A stretch of DNA of 64,000 nucleotides from Alloacidobacterium dinghuense (GCF_014274465.1 NZ_CP060394.1:248001-312000); one strand, 5' to 3'; shown: positions 23,667 through 31,220, numbered from the stretch's first letter. The notes: generated from the sequence alone by a model not told the origin. Translations and numbers: made by a program.

Positions 23667-24724
23667 TGCCAGATACATACAAGATCGCAATCGTAGGCGC
23701 ATCCTCTCTGCGCGGTAAAGAGCTGAACGACGCTTTGAGCGAATCGCCGTTCGGTTCCGCAGATTTTCTTTTGATGGACGACGAGGCCACACTGGGCCAG
23801 CTGGAATCGGTTGGCGATGAAGTGACTTTCATTCAACGCATCGAGCCGAGTTCCTTCGCCGGCGTGGATTTCGCTTTCTTCGCAGGGAGCCAGGAAGTTA
23901 CGCGCAAGCACTGGCACAATGCGCAGAAGGCCAGCGCCAGCATCATCGACATGAGCTATGCGCTTGAAAGCGAGCCGAGGGTGCTGGTCCGCGCCCCCTG
24001 GGTGCAGGATGAGACACGCGAGGAGGTGAACGGGGAAGCCACGGAATCCGCGCCGGATTTGCAGACGCCCGCGGTGGTGCCGGCGCATCCGGCGGCAGTG
24101 GCGCTTGCGCTGCTTTTGCTTCGCGCCAAGGGAGTTGCGGGTGTTCGCTCTGCTTCGGCAACGGTTCTTGAGCCGGCGTCAGAATATGGCCGCGCCTCGA
24201 TGGACGAGCTGCATCAGCAGACGGTGAGCCTGCTCAGCTTCCAGTCGCTGCCGAAAGAGATGTACGACGCGCAGGTGGCTTTCAACCTGCTGCCTTCGCT
24301 TGGCGAGGCGGCCAAGGTGCATCTGGGTGCGAGCGAGGCGCGCATTCGCCGCCACTATGATCTGCTCTCGGCAGGGCATCTTCCTGAGGTCATGATTCAG
24401 CTTCTGCACGCGCCCGTCTTCCATGGATATGGCATCTCGCTGGCGCTTACACTCGATGAGCCGGTGAGCCTGGAGCATTTGGAGGCTGCGCTGAGTGGCG
24501 AGCACGTGGATGTGGTGCTGGGTGACTCCGATCCGCCGAGCAATCTCAGTTCCGCCGGGCAGGATGACATTCTTGTTCGCGCGCGTACGGCTGATGGCAG
24601 CGAATTGGCGACCCGGCGCTTCTGGGTATGGGCAGCGCTCGATAATCTGAAGCTGACTGCGACGAACGCGCTGGCGTGCGCACAGGAATTACGGAAGCTG
24701 CGGCCACAGGGCAAGGTGCAGTAG
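23666..24724 (+). CDS. Aspartate-semialdehyde dehydrogenase-like protein lacking the catalytic cysteine (USG-1-like)
   Basis: 352-residue protein of the Asd fold: N-terminal YKIAIVGASSLRGKEL nucleotide-binding start, FAFFAGSQEVTRKH, and a C-terminal dimerisation half. The position of the essential Asd cysteine (normally in an NPNC motif) reads VVPAHPAAVAL, so the nucleophile is gone, as in the USG-1 paralogues next to asd or truA in proteobacteria. A dehydrogenase role is therefore unlikely; a structural or regulatory role is inference. ATG 23666 overlaps the pssA stop by one base, so it is translationally coupled to phospholipid genes. A strong terminator lies about 170 bases downstream. Confidence 0.75.
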   Translation: MPDTYKIAIVGASSLRGKELNDALSESPFGSADFLLMDDEATLGQLESVGDEVTFIQRIEPSSFAGVDFAFFAGSQEVTRKHWHNAQKASASIIDMSYALESEPRVLVRAPWVQDETREEVNGEATESAPDLQTPAVVPAHPAAVALALLLLRAKGVAGVRSASATVLEPASEYGRASMDELHQQTVSLLSFQSLPKEMYDAQVAFNLLPSLGEAAKVHLGASEARIRRHYDLLSAGHLPEVMIQLLHAPVFHGYGISLALTLDEPVSLEHLEAALSGEHVDVVLGDSDPPSNLSSAGQDDILVRARTADGSELATRRFWVWAALDNLKLTATNALACAQELRKLRPQGKVQ

Positions 24725-24894
24725 GTTTCAATTCCATTGAATCTGCGTTAACTTGCCTTAACAAAGCCGACGTCGTTAGAGGTGTCAAGGCCCTTCAGCG
24801 AAAAGATTTTCTATCCCATTCATTCAAAAGGGCGAAAACTTCGCCAAAATTGGCGTACTATTTCCACCTGAATTGCTAAAATAGAAGTAGAGAG

Positions 24895-24930
24895 AAAAGC
24901 TCGCCGAAACCGGCGGGCTTTTCGTGTTTT
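24895..24930 (+). terminator. Rho-independent terminator
   Basis: AAAAGCTCGCCG and CGGCGGGCTTTT form a 12-bp stem with one G-T pair and an AAAC loop, followed by CGTGTTTTT. It closes the plus-strand run ending with the Asd-like gene, or a very short transcript from the TGCTAAAAT box just before it. Confidence 0.9.
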
Positions 24931-25013
24931 TAGGGAGAAGTCATTAACCTTTGCCAAGGGCACGGCTTTAGAGGATGCTGAAAAACCGGCTGTTTGAAGG
25001 GGCACGACTTCCA

Positions 25014-25039
25014 AGCCTGCCCTGAGCGAAGCCGAAGGG
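25014..25039. repeat. Dispersed repeat, copy 1 of 3
   Basis: AGCCTGCCCTGAGCGAAG followed by CCGAAGGG. Identical to the copy at 25985-26010 and nearly so to 25522-25547 (GCTTG instead of GCGAAG). All three begin with AGCC. Confidence 0.85.
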
Positions 25040-25063
25040 TGCCGTAAATGCCGCAAAATGAGC

Positions 25064-25097
25064 GCGGCTTCAGCCGCCGGGGAAACGCATTTCCCCG
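25064..25097. repeat. Double palindrome
   Basis: GCGGCTTCAGCCGC (25064-25077) is directly followed by CGGGGAAA-CGCA-TTTCCCCG (25078-25097), a back-to-back hairpin unit resembling REP elements. Confidence 0.7.
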
Positions 25098-25157
25098 ATC
25101 TTTCAGCTCCTTCAGCCAGAGGAAGACCTACGACTTACCCCTAAACCACCCTCTCTC

Positions 25158-25183
25158 AAGAATTTACAAGATCACTAGGGGCC
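25158..25183 (+). repeat. Recurrent leader motif, copy 1
   Basis: AAGAATTTACAAG, seven bases, then GGGGCC. The same AAGAATTTAC-then-G-rich arrangement precedes the gene starts at 25457 and 25640 and recurs at 26311. No open start follows this copy, so it is probably a relic. Confidence 0.6.
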
Positions 25184-25244
25184 ATACACAATAACAGAAA
25201 CAAAGCGCGAAGCGCAGGGTGAAAACACCGGCCTTCATCGGGGT

Positions 25245-25275
25245 CCCCAGAATGCGCGATGTTCGCATTCTGGGG
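25245..25275. repeat. Perfect 12-bp inverted repeat
   Basis: CCCCAGAATGCG and CGCATTCTGGGG around CGATGTT. Confidence 0.8.
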
Positions 25276-25300
25276 TGATTGAGACCGGTGAATCAGGCAT

Positions 25301-25330
25301 GAAATCCGAGGGCTTTAGCCCTCGGATTTC
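25301..25330. repeat. Perfect 14-bp inverted repeat
   Basis: GAAATCCGAGGGCT and AGCCCTCGGATTTC with a two-base centre. No T-run follows on either strand, so it is more like a REP element than a terminator. Confidence 0.8.
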
Positions 25331-25428
25331 CTAAACCCGTCCGCGCGAGAACCGGGGCCCCGGACGCGTGATCTTTGCGTGGCGGGGTGGGAAGCGCGCA
25401 CCAATGATCCCTAACCATCAACAAAAAG

Positions 25429-25594
25429 AAGAATTTACAAGTTTACAGGGGGTCCCATGTGCAACGAGTGCCGTAGGGACGGGTGCCCCATCCTGCGTTC
25501 TCATGTAGTTCGAGAACGTAGAGCCTGCCCTGAGCTTGCCGAAGGGGTGGGTCTAACCAGACCGCGCGAAAGCGCGCACATTCTAAATCCGTAA
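25429..25594 (+). pseudogene. Relic of the small Cys-rich gene family (leader plus 45-codon ORF)
   Basis: The leader AAGAATTTACAA (25429-25440) and GGGGGTCCC are followed by ATG 25457, whose frame begins MCNEC and stops at 25594 after 45 codons. The start region matches the intact-looking start at 25640 (leader plus YNEC), but after the fifth residue the sequence runs into dispersed repeat DNA: an inverted GGGTGCCCC tag at 25481-25489 and the CCTGCCCTGAGC element at 25522-25547. I read it as a family member destroyed by repeat insertion or recombination, not a working peptide. Confidence 0.5.
25522..25547. repeat. Dispersed repeat, copy 2 of 3
   Basis: AGCCTGCCCTGAGCTTGCC then GAAGGGG; see copy 1 at 25014. 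Confidence 0.8.
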
Positions 25595-25607
25595 CGCCAA
25601 TAAAAAG

Positions 25608-25638
25608 AGGAATTTACAAAAACACCCCAGGGAGACCC
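25608..25638 (+). promoter_or_regulatory. Recurrent leader motif, copy 3, with ribosome-binding site
   Basis: GGAATTTACAAA (25609-25620) and CAGGGAGACCCC immediately precede TTG 25640. The repeated spacing of an AATTTACAA box followed by a G-rich block just before the start suggests a conserved 5' untranslated element of this gene family. Confidence 0.55.
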
Positions 25639-25984
25639 CTTGTACAACGAGTGCCATCACATCTTTACCAGCGGACGCAAATGCCAATCACCCGCACTGC
25701 GCGACCAGTCCTTCTGCTACTTTCACAGCAACACCCGCAAGCGCCTCGCACCTGGAAGCCAGTCCTACGAGCCCTACATCGAGCCGAAAGAAACGGCTCT
25801 AAACCTGCCGCCACTAGAAGATGCCGACGCCATCCAACTCGGCCCTCTCCGACGTCGTCCTCGCCTTGGCCGCCAACCGCATCGACCCGCGCCGCGCACG
25901 GATCATCATCTACGGACTCCAGGTCGCGTCACAAAACCATCGCCACCGCTGTGCCCTCGAAGCCGCAGAAGATGCAAAAGAAGC

Positions 25985-26010
25985 AGCCTGCCCTGAGCGA
26001 AGCCGAAGGG
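25985..26010. repeat. Dispersed repeat, copy 3 of 3, inside a coding frame
   Basis: AGCCTGCCCTGAGCGAAG followed by CCGAAGGG, identical to copy 1. It is read as ACPERSRR within the frameshifted gene and does not itself break that frame. Confidence 0.85.
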
Positions 26011-26310
26011 TTCGCGAGACTCACGAGCACGAAGACGGCACTCTCATCGGGCCGGAGATGCAAAGTCCCGACCCCGAAGAAGTCCGCCAGCAGAAGCGCC
26101 CCAGCCTCGGCGAAATCCTGCTGCGTGAAGCCGAGGCCCTCAAAGCGCGGCGGGAAGCCGAGCAAAGAGCCGAAGCAGAGCGCAGGGCCCAGCAGGTAGC
26201 CGCCGAAGAAGCCAAGCAAACCTCTGAAGCGCCATGCATACCGGGAATAATCGACCTTCAGGCCAGCGCCGATAAGCGGACAGCTCAATGCCGCCAAGCT
26301 CCTATAGAAA

Positions 26311-26343
26311 GAAGAATTTACCCAAAACCATACCGAGGGGGCA
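26311..26343 (+). repeat. Recurrent leader motif, copy 4
   Basis: GAAGAATTTAC at 26311-26321 and GAGGGGGCAT at 26335-26343, again the AATTTAC plus G-block layout. What follows is not a family start but, 30 bases on, the dgt-like fragment. Confidence 0.5.
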
Positions 26344-26374
26344 TAAGCTTAGGGGAAAAGAGTAGCAGGCGCTA

Positions 26375-26470
26375 TCCATCACTTCGACTGCGCTGGAACC
26401 CCGCATACTGATCCAAAATGAAGTTGTCCGTCATGCCTTGCGATGTGGTCGGCGACAACCCTGGTCGCGT
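26375..26470 (-). pseudogene. Degraded duplicate of the dgt 3' end
   Basis: On the minus strand, 26375-26436 reads GMTDNFILDQYAGFQRSRSD, against GMTDNFILAQYAAFQRSRSD near the C-terminus of the real dgt at 27941-28003. The first 23 bases of the plus strand (CCATCACTTCGACTGCGCTG then GAA) are identical to 27941-27963. One extra T at about 26438 shifts the frame, and upstream only RVVADHIA is still recognisable before similarity fades near 26470. The rest of dgt is absent, so this is a truncated, decayed second copy. Confidence 0.8.
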
Positions 26471-26607
26471 CGGTGCTGGGAGCCACTCCTCCGTGGACGT
26501 TCCGGTGAAATAAGGTCTGGCAATGTCGAGAACAGCCGAGAAAGGTGTAAAATAAATGCCCTTCCCGGTTCAAGAACGAAATTACAAACGAAGGGAGGGG
26601 GAGCCTC

Positions 26608-27219
26608 GTGTACCGGTGGATAAGGAGATACGCAATCGACCTGACCATCGTGTTGCTGGGGGTTACGTCAGCCGACGCTTCCAACCTCCCTGGCCTTGCG
26701 CAGAAGTGCGCTCGCGAAAACGAGAATTCCTGCGCCGTGCTGCAAAAGGAATTAGAAAAGTGCAAAAAGGAGTCAGAATGCCTTGCTTCCCTTGCGCTTT
26801 TGCCGGATGTCGCTCTGGATCGGATCGCCGCTGACCAGAAGATCGATTCCGGCATTCGCGACAAGGCGACCGCTACGTTAGCGGGTAGAAAACAGGAGCG
26901 TGCCGCACGCGAACAGCGACGGAACGGCATTCAAAATCTCAGAAGAGGAATGACGATTGCCGAAGTCGAAGCGGCCATCGGGCCCATCGACGAGAAGTTT
27001 CATAAGCTTGTGAATAACGTCGCCTCTCCCGAGGTCCAGCAAGCCGCCCGGGATGGAAGGACGGAAATCCACTGGGTGCTTTCTGACAGGGGATGGAGCC
27101 AGAATATAGGCGGCGGAGATCCCCGAAACAGCACTGAATCCTACGAATGCTCTGAATTCACGCTTGTATTTGACTTCGAGGGGAAGTTGAGAGACTTCCA
27201 GTACCGAGGTATGCCATAG
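26608..27219 (+). CDS. Hypothetical exported protein with SmpA-like motif
   Basis: 203 residues: an N-terminal hydrophobic segment (AIDLTIVLLGVTSADAS) likely a signal peptide, a Cys-rich helical stretch with four Cys (QKCAREN, SCAVLQ, EKCKKESEC), a basic linker, and a C-terminal part with NLRRGMTIAEVEAAIGP, resembling the GMTxxEVxxxLG motif of BamE/SmpA-type small domains. GTG 26608 follows AGGGAGGGGGAG at 26591-26602. The leader CGAAATTACAAACG with a G-rich block resembles the recurrent island leader. Family not recognised; location just inside the duplicated dgt ends suggests an acquired gene. Confidence 0.6.
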   Translation: MYRWIRRYAIDLTIVLLGVTSADASNLPGLAQKCARENENSCAVLQKELEKCKKESECLASLALLPDVALDRIAADQKIDSGIRDKATATLAGRKQERAAREQRRNGIQNLRRGMTIAEVEAAIGPIDEKFHKLVNNVASPEVQQAARDGRTEIHWVLSDRGWSQNIGGGDPRNSTESYECSEFTLVFDFEGKLRDFQYRGMP

Positions 27220-27307
27220 GTACGGGCCGCATCGGCTTGATTCTGAATCAAGCGAGGAAAACGGAAACCGGCGGCGAATGTCCACTTGAGAAGGGGGATG
27301 AAAAAAG

Positions 27308-27793
27308 ATGGGCTCTGCAGATCAAGATGTTCAGACCTCCCATTACGGCTACGGAGGATGGCTCGCCTTCCTCTGTTTCTGTCTGATCTTTTTATCGCCC
27401 GCGGTATGGGTTCTGTCACTGCTCGTGTCAGCGTTCGTCAACACGAGAGACTACCCATACCTCCGGTTGGTAACGGTTCTGTTCCTCATTGTCAGCCTAA
27501 TCTTCGTAGGGGTCGGGATTCTCGCTGGCGTGCATCTGCGAGCAGGCTCAAAATTTGCGGTCAAGTTCACCAAGGGCTTGCTCGTAGCCTGTGTGCTATG
27601 GCGGACTCTTGCAGTGGTGATTACAGTGGTCGCTTCCGATGGGTTGCCGAAAGATGCGCCAGGCAACCAGCTCTTCGCCTTTATCGTGGGGACGTGCGTA
27701 TGCGGTGCATGGTTCGCATATCTCACGCGCTCAAAACGAGTCAAAGCGATGTTCTCAGTTCAGCCGTCAGAGCAACCCTTGAACATGCTCTGA
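27308..27793 (+). CDS. DUF2569-like integral membrane protein
   Basis: 161 residues with four predicted membrane helices (about 17-39, 50-72, 84-104, 118-137). The N-terminal GYGGWLAFLCFCLI and C-terminal AYLTRSKRVKAMF match the pattern of DUF2569 proteins (GxGGWL start, YxxxSKRVKxxF end). Function unknown. ATG 27308 has GAAGGGGG upstream. It is 88 bases after the exported protein gene and probably co-transcribed; both are convergent with dgt. Confidence 0.65.
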   Translation: MGSADQDVQTSHYGYGGWLAFLCFCLIFLSPAVWVLSLLVSAFVNTRDYPYLRLVTVLFLIVSLIFVGVGILAGVHLRAGSKFAVKFTKGLLVACVLWRTLAVVITVVASDGLPKDAPGNQLFAFIVGTCVCGAWFAYLTRSKRVKAMFSVQPSEQPLNML

Positions 27794-27879
27794 CGAATCT
27801 ACGACGCCTTTTCCCGCCTCGCCCACTCCGTTTCTGTGCGGCAGTCAGACGATGGTTCCCAGGTCGCCAGCGCTTCGTC

Positions 27880-29079
27880 CTACGGACTCTTTACCGCGAT
27901 ACCCCGGGAGATATGCCCGAGCGAGGCGACCTGGCGTTTTCCATCACTTCGACTGCGCTGGAAAGCTGCGTACTGAGCCAGAATGAAGTTGTCCGTCATG
28001 CCTGCAATATAGTCAGCCACCACGCGGGGTGCGCCTTCTTCGATCACGCGAGACGCATAGGTTGCAGGTAATAGCGACGGGTCACTCGTCCACGCCTCGA
28101 ATAGCTCTGTGATCACACGCGCGGCTTCTTTATGGTCGTGGGTTAGCTCGGCGCAGTTGTAGAGATGGGTGTAAAGATATTGCTTAGCCTCAAGCCGCAG
28201 TGTCTCCATCTCCGATGAAAATGCGGCAAGCCGATGGGGGGCGTTGCGAATGCCTTCGAGCGTGGTGGCGTTAGCAGCCTTCACTTGTCGGCAGGTCTCG
28301 GCGATCAGATCATCGACCAGCGCGTTCAGCACCCGCTTCAACGCTTCATTGAAGACCAGTTTGGCAGGCGCATCAGGATACTTGGCACCCATCGGCACGA
28401 AGAATCGCTCAAATAGCTGTACGTTCCTGCGAATATCTTCAAGGTTCAGGATTTCCGCTTCCATCCCGTCGTCGAGATCAGCCGTAAGGTAAGCAATTTC
28501 GTCGGCGAGGTCGATGATCTGTGCTTCCAGCGGTGGGCGCTGGTCGAGTAAGTATTCGCGTAGTTCGGGATGCTCGGCAGCGGAATAGTCGCGTGAGTGC
28601 TTGATGATGCCCTCGCGGACTGCCAGCGTCAAGTTCAGGCCGCGAAAGCCTGCATAGCGCAGCTCGAAGTGCTCGACGATGCGCAGGGCATGTAGATTGT
28701 GATCGAAGCGCAGCCCATGAGCGCGCAGCGCGTCATCCAGAGCGCGCTCTCCTGCGTGTCCGAAAGGCGGATGCCCGATGTCATGCACGAGCGCAAGCGT
28801 CTCAGTCAGGTCTTCGTTGAGGCCAAGCGTGGCGGCGACGGTGCGCGCAATCTGCGCAACTTCCATGGTGTGCGTGAGCCGGCTGCGGAAGTGATCGGAG
28901 TAGCGGTGGGTAAAAACTTGTGTTTTACCGGCAAGACGGCGAAAGGCACGTGCGTGAATGATGCGTCCGCGATCGCGCTGGAATGAAGTGCGGTATGGGT
29001 GTGTCGGCTCCGGAAAAACGCGCGCCGCAAGCGGATCGCTTGCGGCGTCAGAGACTCTGCAGCCAGCGGGGAGTCGCAT
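27880..29079 (-). CDS. dgt: Deoxyguanosinetriphosphate triphosphohydrolase-like HD protein
   Basis: 399-residue HD-domain dNTP triphosphohydrolase of the short Dgt-like group. The fold start RTSFQRDRGRIIHARAFRRL is followed by HTMEVAQIAR (first metal His), VHDIGHPPFGHAGE (HD pair) and IIDLADEIAYLTADLDD (last metal Asp). It trims dNTP pools and may also act on other nucleotides. The gene starts five bases after the TPR gene's stop, so the two form an operon. A decayed copy of its 3' end lies 1.5 kb away at 26375-26470. Confidence 0.92.
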   Translation of the reverse strand: MRLPAGCRVSDAASDPLAARVFPEPTHPYRTSFQRDRGRIIHARAFRRLAGKTQVFTHRYSDHFRSRLTHTMEVAQIARTVAATLGLNEDLTETLALVHDIGHPPFGHAGERALDDALRAHGLRFDHNLHALRIVEHFELRYAGFRGLNLTLAVREGIIKHSRDYSAAEHPELREYLLDQRPPLEAQIIDLADEIAYLTADLDDGMEAEILNLEDIRRNVQLFERFFVPMGAKYPDAPAKLVFNEALKRVLNALVDDLIAETCRQVKAANATTLEGIRNAPHRLAAFSSEMETLRLEAKQYLYTHLYNCAELTHDHKEAARVITELFEAWTSDPSLLPATYASRVIEEGAPRVVADYIAGMTDNFILAQYAAFQRSRSDGKRQVASLGHISRGIAVKSP

Positions 29080-29084
29080 GGCTG

Positions 29085-31220
29085 CTATTGCTTGCTGGTG
29101 TCGTTTGCCAATGTGCCCGACGACTCTCTGGCGAGGCGGACGCGGGCGCTGTCGAGTTTCTTCTGGACCTTGCTGACGTCGCCGGGATCAGCATCGGCTG
29201 TATCGGTACGGGCATATTGATTGAGCGACTGCTCCCACTGCGCGGCTGCCAGTTTCAGGCGGTTGGTCTTTTCGTACAACTCGCCGAGATGATCGTGAAC
29301 CGTAGGATCTGTGGTGTTGCGCGCTACAGCCTTCGTCAGATTCTCTTCCGCGGGCGTGTACTGACCAAGCTTGTAGTAAGCCCAGCCCAGCGAATCGAGA
29401 TAGGCATAATTTTGCGGATCAAGCTCGACCGCCTTTTTGATCATCGTGAGCGCTTCGTTCAGACGCACTCCGCGGTCGGCCAGCATGTAGCCCAGATAGT
29501 TGAGTGTGAGCGCGTTGTTGGGATCGACGGCAAGCAGCTTGCGGAACTGCGCTTCCGCCTCATCGAAATGCTTTTGCCGCTCTTCGAGAGCGCCGCGCAG
29601 GAAGTAGGTGTAGACCTTGTCTTCCGGCTTGCTGGAAAGTGCATCGGCCTTATCGATGGCTTCGCCGGCTTCCTTCCACTTCTTCAGCCGCGTGTACATC
29701 TCGGCGAGTCTCAGCTCAACGGTGCGGTCATCGGCGGGTGAGCCATTGAGCATGCTCCTGGCCATCTCGATGCCTTCGTCGGCTTTGCCTGTGTCGGCAA
29801 CTTGGCTGGCCAGCATCAGCTTGGCATCGCGGTTTGCGTCTTTGTCCTTGGCGGTTTTCGTAACGGCGTCACGTGCGGCTGCCGTGGCCTTGTCGTATTC
29901 GTGACCATCGCGATACGCGTCGACAATGTTCTGGTAACCGCGCAGCGTGTAATCGCCGCCGAGGTCGGCAATCTTTTGATAGGCTCCGACTGCCTGATCA
30001 GTCTTGCCTTGTTCGCGGTAAAGATTTGCCAGCCGTTCCAGGAAGATGGCGCGATTGTTCTTCTCGCTGTCAGTGTACTGTCCGGTCACATGCTCGGAAT
30101 CGGTGACCAGCTTTTCGAGGATTTGCGTGGCCTGATCGTATTGTCCGAGCGCGTCATAGGTCAGGGCTTCGTTGAAGTTGATCTCCAGCGAATCGGAGAC
30201 GAGGTCCTTGGCCTTTTTCAAAGTGGCCAGGGCATCGTCATACTTTCCCTGGCGGCGCTCGATCTCGGCAATGCGCAGCAGCGATTGCGGATCGCTGGTA
30301 TCGCCCGCAGCTACGTCCTTAAAGGACTTCAGCGCGGCGTCCTCCTGGCCTTCGGTCAGCTGCGCCTGGGCGAGCGCCCGCTCGATATCGAGGTTGTCCG
30401 ACTCCAGATCGAAGGCCTTCTGGTAGGCAATCAGGGCGTTTTTCGAGTCTTTGGCCTGATCGTATGTCTGGCCGAGCGCGTAGAGAGTCTTTGATGTCTG
30501 ATCGTCATCGGGCAGCGCGGTCAGAACCTGAATCGCGCGCTTGTAATCGCCCTGTTCGCTGTAGAGCCCGGCAACGTTGAGGACCACGTCCTCTGAATCC
30601 GGATCAAGTTTCTGAGCAGCCTTGAATTGTTCTTCGGCATGCGTGGAATCGTGATTCAGCGTATATAAGCGGCCCAGCAGCAGACGGTTTTCCGTGCTGT
30701 TCGGTTCCAGTTCTACAATCTTGACGTACTCATCGGTGGCCAGCTTCAGCATCTGGTCAGAAGGCCCGCCATTCTGCATATTGCCCAGCGAACGCAGATA
30801 GATGCGGCCCAGCAGCTTGTGCGCGTCCAGATTGTTCGGGTCTTTCTTGATCTCCTCCTGCACGGCGGCGATGGCGTCGCGCACGCGGCCGGTCTGGAAA
30901 TAAAGCTCCGCGAGATGCGAGTTTAGATAGGGTGACTCGGGGTCGGCATTGAGCGCGAGTTTGTATTCCTCAATGGCTCGCGTTGCGTAGTCCGGGCGGC
31001 CATAGGTCGTGGCCATCTCCTCGTAGCTATGCGCAAGCGCGTAGTGGTAGTAAGCGGACGAGCGGTCGGTAGGCTGGGCTCCCTTATCGTCGGTCGCTCC
31101 CGGAGCAGGCGTTTTGCTCTGTGCGTAGGTCTGCTGGCAGCAGACAGTGGCAAGGGCCAATGTAGCCACAACGAGGAGTCGATTACTGTAAACGAAAGGA
31201 ACCTTGCGAGATGTTTTCAA
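29085..31220 (-). CDS. Exported TPR-repeat protein
   Basis: 711-residue protein with a signal peptide (NRLLVVATLALATVCCQQ, possible lipobox near VCC) and many TPR units from about residue 55 to 670: for example YYHYALAHSYEEMA, EEQFKAAQKLDPDSEDV and TLNYLGYMLADRGVRLNEAL. It is a scaffold for protein-protein interaction at or beyond the inner membrane; partners unknown. TTG 31220 is chosen because AGGGG lies six bases upstream and the signal peptide starts there; the frame is open to 31271. Operon with dgt downstream. Confidence 0.85.
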   Translation of the reverse strand: MKTSRKVPFVYSNRLLVVATLALATVCCQQTYAQSKTPAPGATDDKGAQPTDRSSAYYHYALAHSYEEMATTYGRPDYATRAIEEYKLALNADPESPYLNSHLAELYFQTGRVRDAIAAVQEEIKKDPNNLDAHKLLGRIYLRSLGNMQNGGPSDQMLKLATDEYVKIVELEPNSTENRLLLGRLYTLNHDSTHAEEQFKAAQKLDPDSEDVVLNVAGLYSEQGDYKRAIQVLTALPDDDQTSKTLYALGQTYDQAKDSKNALIAYQKAFDLESDNLDIERALAQAQLTEGQEDAALKSFKDVAAGDTSDPQSLLRIAEIERRQGKYDDALATLKKAKDLVSDSLEINFNEALTYDALGQYDQATQILEKLVTDSEHVTGQYTDSEKNNRAIFLERLANLYREQGKTDQAVGAYQKIADLGGDYTLRGYQNIVDAYRDGHEYDKATAAARDAVTKTAKDKDANRDAKLMLASQVADTGKADEGIEMARSMLNGSPADDRTVELRLAEMYTRLKKWKEAGEAIDKADALSSKPEDKVYTYFLRGALEERQKHFDEAEAQFRKLLAVDPNNALTLNYLGYMLADRGVRLNEALTMIKKAVELDPQNYAYLDSLGWAYYKLGQYTPAEENLTKAVARNTTDPTVHDHLGELYEKTNRLKLAAAQWEQSLNQYARTDTADADPGDVSKVQKKLDSARVRLARESSGTLANDTSKQ

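Larger units (their letters stand above)
24725..25639. other. Repeat-dense spacer at the left edge of the accessory island
   Basis: No full-length gene. It contains, in order: an extended -10-like TGCTAAAAT at 24874-24882 immediately followed by a terminator, the first CCTGCCCTGAGC repeat, paired palindromes at 25064-25097, a leader-motif copy at 25158-25183, two long palindromes at 25245-25275 and 25301-25330, a second leader copy and a 45-codon gene relic. Confidence 0.7.
25640..26411 (+). pseudogene. Frameshifted member of a small acidobacterial Cys/His-rich protein family
   Basis: From TTG 25640 the frame encodes MYNECHHIFTSGRKCQSPAL, DQSFCYFH and LEDADAIQL, a putative metal-binding N-terminus (Cys/His residues) known to me from acidobacterial genomes. 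At about 25834-25838 the sense continues in the next frame with ALSDVVLALAANRIDPRRAR and IIIYGLQVASQN, so one extra base (CTCGGCCCTC for expected CTCGCCCTC) breaks the gene; a sequencing error is possible. The downstream half carries an in-frame insertion of the dispersed repeat (CPERSRR, from 25985-26010), an acidic/basic helical stretch (LREAEALKARREAEQR) and then runs into a dgt-like fragment before stopping at 26411. Function of the family is unknown. Confidence 0.6.
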
